From the NCBI GenBank assembly GCA_003223395.1, contig QHUZ01000022.1, positions 20,078-84,077 of the forward strand: 64,000 bases of DNA. The letters run 5' to 3'. A program made the position numbers and the translations under genes. The notes beneath the pieces are model-generated. The model saw only the letters and a list, made by a program, of their open reading frames with translations. It did no database searches and was not told the origin of the DNA. Every line of letters starts with the position of its first letter. Position 1 is the first letter of the stretch. Positions 8,184 to 15,706 of this stretch are shown piece after piece. This stretch comes from Gemmatimonadota bacterium (GTDB lineage: Bacteria > Gemmatimonadota > Gemmatimonadetes > Gemmatimonadales > GWC2-71-9).

Positions 8184-8938
8184 GTGCGACGGCGCCGCGG
8201 AGCGGGCGTAGGTCGCTTTGGCGGGGTGACCGGCTCGCGGAACCGGTAGCCGACGGCGCGCACGGTTTCGATCCAATCACCGGCCGCGCCGAGCTTGGTG
8301 CGGAGGCGTTGGACGTGCATGTCCACCGTACGCGTCTGAATGTCGGGCTGCGCTTGCCAGACCGATTCGAGCAGCTGCGAGCGCGACTGTACCCGGTCAC
8401 GGCGCTCGATCAAGCGCTCGAGCAGCTTGAACTCCGTGGCGGTGAGCTCGACTTCCTTGCCGTCCGCGGTGACGCGATGGGCCGTGCGGTCGACGACGAT
8501 CGGGCCGCCGACCAACCGGCCGCCGGCCGCCACCGGTGGCGCGGCGAGACGACGCAGGATCGCGCCGACCCGCAGCACCAGCTCCTTGGGGGAGAAGGGC
8601 TTGGCCAGGTAGTCGTCGGCGCCGAGGGAGAGGCCCTTGATGCGATCGGGCTCTTCTTTGCGGGCCGTCAACAGCAACACGCCGACGTCGCGCGTCTCGT
8701 CGCGACGGCGCAACTCCGCGAGCACCTCGAATCCGGAGTGCCCCGGCAGCATGAGATCGAGGACGACCAGATCGGGGCGTTCCTCGCGGGCCGAACGGAG
8801 CGCGTCCGCGCCGGTGCCGGCGGTGGTGACGCGGTAGCCGTCCTTTGCAAGGTGATACGCGACGAGCGCCGTGATATCGGGCTCGTCGTCCACGACGAGG
8901 ATGCGATGTGGGGCGGCTGCCGCCGACTCATTCGCCAT
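8180..8938 (-). CDS. phoB: Phosphate-regulon response regulator PhoB (OmpR family)
   Basis: 252-residue OmpR/PhoB-type transcription factor. The receiver domain shows ILVVDDEPD, the phospho-acceptor Asp in LVVLDLMLPGHSG, Thr in LLTAR and Lys in YLAKPFSPKEL. A winged-helix DNA-binding domain follows (ATEFKLLERLIERRDRVQSRSQLLESVW, spanning about residues 166-193, and VDMHVQRLRTKLG). It would bind the 11-bp-period sites in this locus. The start is the ATG at 8938 (MANESAAAAPHRILVVDDE); a longer frame to 9085 would overlap the divergent nucleotidase gene and adds nothing conserved. Only 54 bp separates it from that divergent gene. Confidence 0.93.
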   Translation of the reverse strand: MANESAAAAPHRILVVDDEPDITALVAYHLAKDGYRVTTAGTGADALRSAREERPDLVVLDLMLPGHSGFEVLAELRRRDETRDVGVLLLTARKEEPDRIKGLSLGADDYLAKPFSPKELVLRVGAILRRLAAPPVAAGGRLVGGPIVVDRTAHRVTADGKEVELTATEFKLLERLIERRDRVQSRSQLLESVWQAQPDIQTRTVDMHVQRLRTKLGAAGDWIETVRAVGYRFREPVTPPKRPTPAPRRRRT

Positions 8939-8992
8939 GAGCAGGCCGGAAGGTAGCGCGGGCGACGCTCGTTTCGCAATTTTGAGCGCACT

Positions 8993-11900
8993 ATGCACCT
9001 CTTCTCTGCGTTGCTCATCGCGCTTCAGGCGGCTTCCGTTCCCGATACCGCGCACATCGTCGTCGTCGCTACGACCGACGTGCACGGGCGGGTCTTCGGC
9101 TGGGACTACGTTCGTGACGCCGCCGCCCCGGGCGGACTCTCGCGCGCCGCCACCGCGCTCGAGACCCTACGTGCTCGCTATCCCGGCCAGATCGTGCTGG
9201 TCGATGCCGGCGATCTCCTCCAGGGCAACCCCTTCGCGACGTTCTTCGGCCACTACGACAAGCGCCAGCCGCACCCGATCGTCGATGCGATGAACGCGCT
9301 GCAGTACGACGTAGTGACGCCGGGCAACCACGACTTCGATTTCGGCGTCGATTTCCTGCGTCGTGCCGCGGCACAGGCCACCTATCGCTACGTCTCGGCG
9401 AATGTCGAGGACTCGAGTGGCGCGTCGCTATTCCCCAAGACGGTGATCCTGCCGCGCGGCGCGGTGAAGGTCGGCGTCACGGGGTTCACCACGCCAGGGA
9501 CGATGCTGTGGGATCGCGCCCAGCTCGCGGCTGGGCACGTGCGCGTGCGGCGCATCGCCGGCGCCGCGCCGTCGGCGCTGGCACGGCTGGAGGGCGAAGG
9601 CGCGGACCTGAAGGTCGTGGTGATCCACAGCGGCTTCGGCGAATCGAGCTACGACACCGCAGGCGTGGGCGCAGAGAACGACGCCGCGGCGCTAGCGGCG
9701 GTAAACCCGAAACCGGACGTCGTGATCGTCGGGCACACACACCGCGAAATGCGCGATACCGTGATCAATGGCGTGCATTTCGTGCAGCCGAAGAACTGGG
9801 TGCAGAGTCTCGCCGTCGTGCACGTGTCGCTCGCGCGAGACTCGACGCGGCGCTATCACGTGACGGCGGTTCGCGCGGAGCTGATTCCGCTGGGGAACGT
9901 GGCCGAATCGCCTCGCTTCACGCAGCGGCTCACCGCGGCGCATGAAGCCGCCCGGCTGTGGGCTGGCACGGCGGTGGGCAACGCGGGCCCGGGATTCGAT
10001 GCCCGATACACCCGCGTGCAGGACACGCCACTGCTCGATTTCATCAATGAGGTGCAGCGTCGCAAGGCAGGAGCGCAGCTGTCTGCCGCGGCGGCGTTCG
10101 ACGTCCAGCCGGGGCTCCCTGAGGGCGACGTCCATCAGCGCGACGTCGCGGGGGTCTACCCCTACGAGAACACGCTCCGCGTGGTCCGGATCTCGGGCCA
10201 GCAGCTGCGCGCGTACCTCGAACACTCCGCACGCTACTTCCGCACGTACGAGCCCGGCCAGCCGATCCTCAACGACAGCGTCGCGGGCTATAACTACGAT
10301 GTCGTGAGCGGAGTGGCCTATAACATCGATCTGTCCCGGCCGGCAGGCCAACGCATTCGCGGCCTCGCCTTTAACGGCAAAATCGTCCAGCCCACCGATA
10401 CCTTCACACTGGCCCTGAACAGCTATCGGCAGGGCGGGGGCGGCGGTTATTCGATGCTCGCCGGCGCGCCGCTCATCTACGACAAGGGTGAAGACATTCG
10501 CGAGCTGCTCGTGGACGAGATTCGCCGCGCGCGCACGATCCAGGCGGCCGCCTATCTGCGGCCGAGCTGGGCGATCATCCCCGATCTCGCGCGCGCCGCC
10601 GCGCGCGCCGCGTTCGCGCCCGCCGCGGCCCCGCTCAGCACCAGAGACAGCACGCTGCTGCGCGTGCTCACGACGAGCGATCTCCACGGACAACTGGAGC
10701 CGCGCGTCTGGGAGTGGTCGCAGAACCGGCCGGTCGGCGGCGTGGCGGCGCTGAAGCCGTGGCTCGACAGCCTCGCCCACGTCTGTGGCTGCGCGTCGGT
10801 GCGGCTCGACGCTGGTGACGAGATGCAGGGGACTTTGCTGTCGAATTCCACGTTCGGTCGCGGCACGATCGACGCCCTGAATGCGCTCGGCATCGATGCC
10901 GCGGCTATAGGTAATCACGAGTTCGACTGGTCACTCGACACGCTGCGCGCCCGCATGAGCCAGGCGAAATATCCGTTCCTCTCGGCGAACATCACGAACG
11001 CCGCGGGCACCGCGCGTCCCGACTGGGCGACGCCGTGGAAGCTCGTGACGAAGAGCGGCGTGAAGATCGCAGTGATCGGCCTGACGACGACCGAGACGCC
11101 GACGAGCACGGCATCCCGCAACATCCAGGGTCTCGCGTTCGGGGACGGCGCGCAGGCGATCAAGCGTTATCTGCCGGAGGCGCGAGCCGCTGCCGACTTC
11201 GTGATCGTCGTAGCCCACGTCGGGGCGCTGTGCGACTCGAGCACCGGCGGGGGGAACAGCGCCGCCTGTCACGGCGAGATCCTCGACGTTGCGCGCCAGC
11301 TCGATTCCGGGTCCGTCGATCTGATTGTCGCGGGGCACACGCACATACGGGTGAATACGGTGGTTCACGGGATCCCGATCGTGGAGGCGCAATCGAGTGG
11401 CCGTTCGGTCGGCATCGTCGATTTCGTCCGCACTGGCGGCCGGCGCGAAGTGCGCGTTCAGCTCGTCACGCCCTATGCCGATCAAGTCAAACCGGATGTG
11501 GCGTTGACCGACGCGCTCGGCCACCAGCAACAAGCGGTGCGAAATCTTACCGAGCGGGTCGTCGCTCGCCTCAAGATCCCGCTGAAGCGGGCGGGCGACG
11601 AATATGGGTTGGGCCGCCTCATTGCCGACGCCCAGCGCGCCGCCGGCCGCGCCGACGTCGCGATCATGAACAACGGGGGCATCCGCGCCGATCTGCCCGA
11701 GGGCACGATCAACTGGGGTCAGGTCTACCAGGTGCAGCCGTTCCAGAACCGGTTGCTGCGGTTCACGGTCAAGGGCTCGGTGTTGGAGGAGGCGCTGGAG
11801 CAGTGCGTGGCGGGGAAGGATCATCTGCCGGACTGTCACATCGCCGGCACGGAAGTGTGGTACGATGCCGGCAAGGAGCCGGGGAAGCGTGTCAGCCGCG

Positions 11901-12118
11901 TTCGCGTGAGTGGCAAAGACCTCGATAAGAATCGCACGTACACCCTGGTCGTGAACGACTTCATGGCGACGGGTGGCTCGGGGTTCCGCATGCTCGTGGG
12001 CTCGCCGAGGGAAGACATCGACGTCGTCGATATCGACGCCCTGACCCGTTATCTGGGTGTGCTGCGCGCTCCCGTGGAGGCGCCCGACGACGTGCGCTTC
12101 CATCGGACCGACCGCTGA
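8993..12118 (+). CDS. Tandem nucleotide phosphoesterase: CpdB-like plus UshA-like halves (YfkN type)
   Basis: 1041-residue secreted enzyme with two complete metallophosphoesterase/5'-nucleotidase units. Unit 1 (about 20-520) has TTDVHG, DAGDLLQG, PGNHDFDFG and GHTHRE. Its C-lobe YNYDVVSGVAYNIDLSRPAG and NSYRQGGGG match 2',3'-cyclic-nucleotide phosphodiesterase/3'-nucleotidases (CpdB). Unit 2 (about 553-1035) has TSDLHGQ, DAGDEMQG, GNHEFDW and GHTHIR, with a UshA-like 5'-nucleotidase C-lobe (NNGGIRADLPEG, NDFMATGGSGF). All metal ligands appear present in both. This arrangement is known from Bacillus YfkN. A short signal (MHLFSALLIALQAASV) suggests periplasmic location. It opens the salvage operon and is divergent from phoB. 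Confidence 0.88.
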   Translation: MHLFSALLIALQAASVPDTAHIVVVATTDVHGRVFGWDYVRDAAAPGGLSRAATALETLRARYPGQIVLVDAGDLLQGNPFATFFGHYDKRQPHPIVDAMNALQYDVVTPGNHDFDFGVDFLRRAAAQATYRYVSANVEDSSGASLFPKTVILPRGAVKVGVTGFTTPGTMLWDRAQLAAGHVRVRRIAGAAPSALARLEGEGADLKVVVIHSGFGESSYDTAGVGAENDAAALAAVNPKPDVVIVGHTHREMRDTVINGVHFVQPKNWVQSLAVVHVSLARDSTRRYHVTAVRAELIPLGNVAESPRFTQRLTAAHEAARLWAGTAVGNAGPGFDARYTRVQDTPLLDFINEVQRRKAGAQLSAAAAFDVQPGLPEGDVHQRDVAGVYPYENTLRVVRISGQQLRAYLEHSARYFRTYEPGQPILNDSVAGYNYDVVSGVAYNIDLSRPAGQRIRGLAFNGKIVQPTDTFTLALNSYRQGGGGGYSMLAGAPLIYDKGEDIRELLVDEIRRARTIQAAAYLRPSWAIIPDLARAAARAAFAPAAAPLSTRDSTLLRVLTTSDLHGQLEPRVWEWSQNRPVGGVAALKPWLDSLAHVCGCASVRLDAGDEMQGTLLSNSTFGRGTIDALNALGIDAAAIGNHEFDWSLDTLRARMSQAKYPFLSANITNAAGTARPDWATPWKLVTKSGVKIAVIGLTTTETPTSTASRNIQGLAFGDGAQAIKRYLPEARAAADFVIVVAHVGALCDSSTGGGNSAACHGEILDVARQLDSGSVDLIVAGHTHIRVNTVVHGIPIVEAQSSGRSVGIVDFVRTGGRREVRVQLVTPYADQVKPDVALTDALGHQQQAVRNLTERVVARLKIPLKRAGDEYGLGRLIADAQRAAGRADVAIMNNGGIRADLPEGTINWGQVYQVQPFQNRLLRFTVKGSVLEEALEQCVAGKDHLPDCHIAGTEVWYDAGKEPGKRVSRVRVSGKDLDKNRTYTLVVNDFMATGGSGFRMLVGSPREDIDVVDIDALTRYLGVLRAPVEAPDDVRFHRTDR

Positions 12119-13353
12119 TGCGGGTTTTCGTCAACGACAAAGCCGTCGACGTACCACGCGGCGCGCGAGTGCGCGACGCGGTCGCGCAGGCGGACGACGG
12201 GTTGGCGCGGCTCCTCGACGGATCCGCGTATGTGACGGACGCCGCAGGGCGCCCGATTGACGCCGGGGACGCGGTGGGCGAGGCCGGCGCGGTCTACCGC
12301 GTGGTTGTCTCCGCGCGCCGCGAGGGGAAGCCCAAGCTGACCAAGGATGCGTTGCGGCAGTGGCCGAAGGCCGAGCTGCATGTGCATCTGGACGGCGCGC
12401 TGCGGCCGGCGACGATGATCGAGCTGGCACGGGCCCAGGGCATCCGGTTGCCCGCCGACACACCCGACGCTCTCGCCAAGGCGATGCTGGTCCGCGATGC
12501 GAAGAGTCTCGAGGAGTACCTCCAGAAATATGAGATCACGTTGTCGGTGCTCCAGACCGCGCAGGCACTGGAGCGCGTCGCGTACGAGTTCGTGCTGGAT
12601 AAAGCGGCGGAAAACGTCCGCTACGTGGAAGTGCGGTATTCGCCCTTGTTGCATCGTCCCGCGCTGACGCTCACCCAGGCGATCGAAGCACCCCTCGCCG
12701 GCATCCGGCGCGCCTCTGCGGAGACCGGAACGAAGGTCGGGTTGATCGTCTGCGCCATGCGTACCAAGCCGCCCGCCGAATCTCTCGAGCTCGCCCGCGC
12801 GGCGGCGGAGTATCACAGCGCCGGCGTGACGGCATTCGATCTCGCCGGCGCGGAGCGTGGGCATCCCGCACGCGAGCATCGCGCCGCATTCGAGTACGCG
12901 GCGGCGCACGGGATGGCCTGCACGTGTCACGCGGGCGAAGGGGACGGACCGCATTCGATTGATCAGGCGCTGCACGAGGTCGGGGCCCAGCGCATCGGGC
13001 ATGGCACCAGGCTCGCCGAAGACCCGGCGCTGCTCGAGGAAGTTGTCGCCCGCAAGATTCCGCTGGAGATGTGCCTCACGAGCAACGTGCATACGCATGT
13101 CGTCGCTTCGGTGGCGGAGCATCCCTTTAAGCGCTATTACCAGCAGGGCGTCGTCGTCACGCTGAACACCGACGGGCCGTTGACCGACGGCATCACCCTG
13201 ACGGACGAGTATTTCCTGGCGCACGCCGTGCTCGGTCTCTCGCCCGACGACATGGCGCGTGTGGTCCTGAACGCTTGCGAAAGCGCATTTCTCCCGGAGT
13301 ACGAAAAGGTGGCGCTCGTGTCCCGTGTTCAAAGTGAATTGGGGGCTCTCTGA
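12118..13353 (+). CDS. add: Adenosine deaminase with N-terminal beta-grasp-like domain
   Basis: 411 residues. From about residue 75 on it is a TIM-barrel deaminase converting adenosine to inosine. Metal/catalytic motifs are HVHLDGA (about 85-91), CHAGEG (catalytic Glu, about 270), RIGHGT (His, about 293) and NTDGP (metal Asp, about 349). Canonical ADA has NTDDP; the second Asp, which contacts the purine N7, is Gly here, so substrate preference could differ. The first about 70 residues (MRVFVNDKAVDVPRGARVRDAV to VYRVVVSARR) look like a ThiS/MoaD-type beta-grasp fold but do not end in the diglycine of a sulphur carrier. The ATG follows the previous stop directly (TGATG overlap). Confidence 0.88.
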   Translation: MRVFVNDKAVDVPRGARVRDAVAQADDGLARLLDGSAYVTDAAGRPIDAGDAVGEAGAVYRVVVSARREGKPKLTKDALRQWPKAELHVHLDGALRPATMIELARAQGIRLPADTPDALAKAMLVRDAKSLEEYLQKYEITLSVLQTAQALERVAYEFVLDKAAENVRYVEVRYSPLLHRPALTLTQAIEAPLAGIRRASAETGTKVGLIVCAMRTKPPAESLELARAAAEYHSAGVTAFDLAGAERGHPAREHRAAFEYAAAHGMACTCHAGEGDGPHSIDQALHEVGAQRIGHGTRLAEDPALLEEVVARKIPLEMCLTSNVHTHVVASVAEHPFKRYYQQGVVVTLNTDGPLTDGITLTDEYFLAHAVLGLSPDDMARVVLNACESAFLPEYEKVALVSRVQSELGAL

Positions 13354-14738
13354 TGTCCGCGAGACGCGTTCTCTTTGCGTTCGCGGTCACGTTCGTCTGT
13401 GCACTTGTCGTGTTCACGCTGCCGCGCTTTGTGTTCAACACATTGCGCGGGGCGACGGTCCAAACGCCCGCCCAGGACACGGCGAAGGCTCAAGTAATCG
13501 CACCCGCGCCGCGCTCACTCGGGTCCCGGCTCACAGGGATCTTCGGCCTCATCCTGATCCTCGGCATCGGCTATGCGTTCTCGCGGAACCGCAAGGCGAT
13601 CAGCCGGCGGGTGGTCGCCTGGGGGGTGGGCCTGCAGCTCCTGTTCGCGATATTCGTGCTGCGCGTGAGCTGGGGTCGGGGAATCTTCAGCTGGCTCGGC
13701 GCGACGGTAACGAAAATCCTCAGCTTCTCCTACGCGGGCTCGGAATTCGTCTTTGGCGAGATCGGGAAGCAGCACTCGAGCCTCGGCGTGATTTTCGCGT
13801 TCCAGATCATGCCGGCGATCATCTTCGTCTCCGCGCTGTTCGCGATCATGTACTACCTCGGCATCATGCAGGTCGTCGTGAAGGCGTTCGCGTGGTTGAT
13901 GAACAAGATCATGGGCGCGAGCGGAGCGGAAAGTCTCAACGTCGCGGCGTCGATTTTCATGGGGCAGACCGAGGCCCCGCTGACCATCCGGCCGTTCCTG
14001 CCGCGCATGACCCGCTCCGAGCTGATGACCGTCATGACGGCGGGGATGGCGCACGTCTCCGGTTCGATCATGGCCGCCTACATCGCGTTCGGGATCGAAG
14101 CGCGCCATCTGCTCACCGCGGTCATCATGACGGCGCCCGGCACGATCATGATGGCGAAGATCCTCGAGCCCGAGACGGAAGTCCCCGAAACGCTGGGCGG
14201 GGTCAAGGTGGCGATCCCGCGCACCGACGTGAACGTCCTCGATGCGGCGGCCCGCGGGACGAGCGAAGGGTTGCACCTCATGCTCAACGTCATCGCGATG
14301 CTCGTCTCCTTCATCGCGCTCATCGCACTGGTGAATGGCCTGTTCGGCGCGATTCATGGCCTGCTGCCGTGGTTCCCCGAAACGCTGCAGACGGTGCTGG
14401 GGTGGATTTTCCGGCCCATCGCGTGGGTAATGGGAGTACCGTGGCACGACAGCGGGACGGTGGGGTCGCTGCTGGGCGAGCGCATGGTGCTCAACGAGTT
14501 CATCGCCTACGCGCATCTCGGCCCGATGAAGGGCAGTCTCGATCCCGTTTCCTTCACCATCGCGACGTTCGCGCTATGCGGCTTTGCAAATCTCAGCTCG
14601 GTGGGCATTCAGATCGGCGGGATCGGCGCGCTGGCCCCCGAGCGCAAGCATGACCTCGCGCGCCTCGGATTCCGGGCAATGATCGCCGGTACGCTCGCGA
14701 ACTTTCTCTCGGCCACGCTCGCAGGCATTCTCTTATGA
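13353..14738 (+). CDS. nupC: Concentrative nucleoside transporter (NupC/CNT family)
   Basis: 461-residue inner-membrane protein with many hydrophobic spans. Conserved CNT stretches include SLNVAASIFMGQTEAPLTIRP, with the QTE nucleoside/ion-site residues, and GERMVLNEFIAYAHLG and FALCGFANLSSVGIQIGGIG near the C-terminus. It imports nucleosides by cation symport, feeding the deaminase and phosphorylase encoded beside it. It is longer than the usual about 400 residues because of an N-terminal extension with an extra predicted span (LFAFAVTFVCALVVFTLP) and a linker. It overlaps add by 1 bp and punA by 4 bp. Confidence 0.93.
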   Translation: MSARRVLFAFAVTFVCALVVFTLPRFVFNTLRGATVQTPAQDTAKAQVIAPAPRSLGSRLTGIFGLILILGIGYAFSRNRKAISRRVVAWGVGLQLLFAIFVLRVSWGRGIFSWLGATVTKILSFSYAGSEFVFGEIGKQHSSLGVIFAFQIMPAIIFVSALFAIMYYLGIMQVVVKAFAWLMNKIMGASGAESLNVAASIFMGQTEAPLTIRPFLPRMTRSELMTVMTAGMAHVSGSIMAAYIAFGIEARHLLTAVIMTAPGTIMMAKILEPETEVPETLGGVKVAIPRTDVNVLDAAARGTSEGLHLMLNVIAMLVSFIALIALVNGLFGAIHGLLPWFPETLQTVLGWIFRPIAWVMGVPWHDSGTVGSLLGERMVLNEFIAYAHLGPMKGSLDPVSFTIATFALCGFANLSSVGIQIGGIGALAPERKHDLARLGFRAMIAGTLANFLSATLAGILL

Positions 14739-15538
14739 TGAAGGCCACCGAGGCGGTCGCAGCACGCCTCGGCACGCTGAAACCCCGAGTCGCGATCGTC
14801 CTCGGCTCCGGGCTGGGCTTTCTCGCAGACGAAGTCGCCCAAGCCATTCGTATTCCCTATCGCACCATCCCCGGTTTTCCGGAGCCCGGCGTCGCGGGCC
14901 ACAAAGGGGAGCTGGTCGCCGGGACGCTCGAAGGCGTGCCCGTCCTCGTGCAGGCCGGCCGCTTTCATCTGTATGAAGGGCACCCGGCGGCCGTGGCGGG
15001 ACTTCCCACCCGTGTCTTTGCCGAGCTCGGCGTCGAGATCCTGATCGTTACGAACGCCGCCGGGGGCGTGCGCCGCACCTTTCCGGGCGGAACCCTGATG
15101 CTGATCGCCGATCACCTCAACCTTATGTGGCGCAACCCGCTGATCGGACAACCCGAGCCGGGCGAGCAGCGCTTTCCCATCATGCACGAGCCGTACGACG
15201 GCGAGTTGCGCGCGCTCGCCAGCACGGTCGCGCGCGAAGCCGGTATCCGCATGGAAGAGGGCGTCTACGCCGCCCTCCTGGGCCCCTCGTACGAGACTCC
15301 GTCCGAAGTGCGCATGCTGGAGCGGCTCGGCGCCGACGCCGTCGGGATGTCTACCGCGCCGGAGGTGCTCGTGGCCCGGTCTCGGGGCATGCGTTGCCTG
15401 GGCTTTTCCATCATCACGAACCCCGGGGCCGGGATTACCGGAGAGGCGCTTTCCCACGCGGAAGTCCTGGCGGTGAGTGAGCAGGTGGCCCGGAAGCTCG
15501 CCGTGGTCGTGAAGGGAGTGCTCCAGCGGATCAAATAG
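14735..15538 (+). CDS. punA: Purine nucleoside phosphorylase
   Basis: 267-residue trimeric-type PNP that splits inosine or guanosine with phosphate into free base and ribose-1-phosphate. Recognisable are the phosphate loop VLGSGLG, the loop VQAGRFHLYEGH, TNAAGGV, the purine-site Glu in GPSYETPSEVRML, the GMSTAPEVLVAR segment and the Asn in SIITNPGAGI. It is the last gene of the four-gene salvage operon (ATGA overlap with nupC) and is followed at once by a perfect palindrome that probably ends transcription. Confidence 0.95.
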   Translation: MMKATEAVAARLGTLKPRVAIVLGSGLGFLADEVAQAIRIPYRTIPGFPEPGVAGHKGELVAGTLEGVPVLVQAGRFHLYEGHPAAVAGLPTRVFAELGVEILIVTNAAGGVRRTFPGGTLMLIADHLNLMWRNPLIGQPEPGEQRFPIMHEPYDGELRALASTVAREAGIRMEEGVYAALLGPSYETPSEVRMLERLGADAVGMSTAPEVLVARSRGMRCLGFSIITNPGAGITGEALSHAEVLAVSEQVARKLAVVVKGVLQRIK

Positions 15539-15544
15539 CATAGA

Positions 15545-15568
15545 AGGGGCGCAGCATGCTGCGCCCCT
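15545..15568. repeat. Perfect palindrome, copy 1 (possible terminator or REP-like)
   Basis: A 24-bp perfect inverted repeat, AGGGGCGCAGCA/TGCTGCGCCCCT, starts 7 bp after the punA stop. The same core recurs at 18421-18448. As RNA it would form a 12-bp GC-rich hairpin; there is no T-run. The rest of the 168-bp gap to 15707 shows no gene, only a weak TTGCAA...TCATAT pair at 15601-15632 with a spacing that is too long. Confidence 0.8.
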
Positions 15569-15706
15569 ACCCTCACCCTGATCCAATCCTGACCGTTCGT
15601 TTGCAACCCTTTTGGAACATCCCCTGTCATATCAACCGATACCGCCGCGCGCTCGCCGTCAGCGTTCGCGACCGGGGTTCACTAACCCTTCAGCTCCCGG
15701 ACGCAT

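Noticed and set aside
9692..12103. Two long minus-strand frames (about 400 aa each) opposite the double nucleotidase
   Set aside because: Antisense shadows caused by GC-rich third positions; composition is Arg/Ala/His-rich with no domain.
13515..14516. 333-aa minus-strand frame opposite nupC
   Set aside because: Antisense to a well-conserved CNT transporter; Asp/His/Arg-rich low-information translation.
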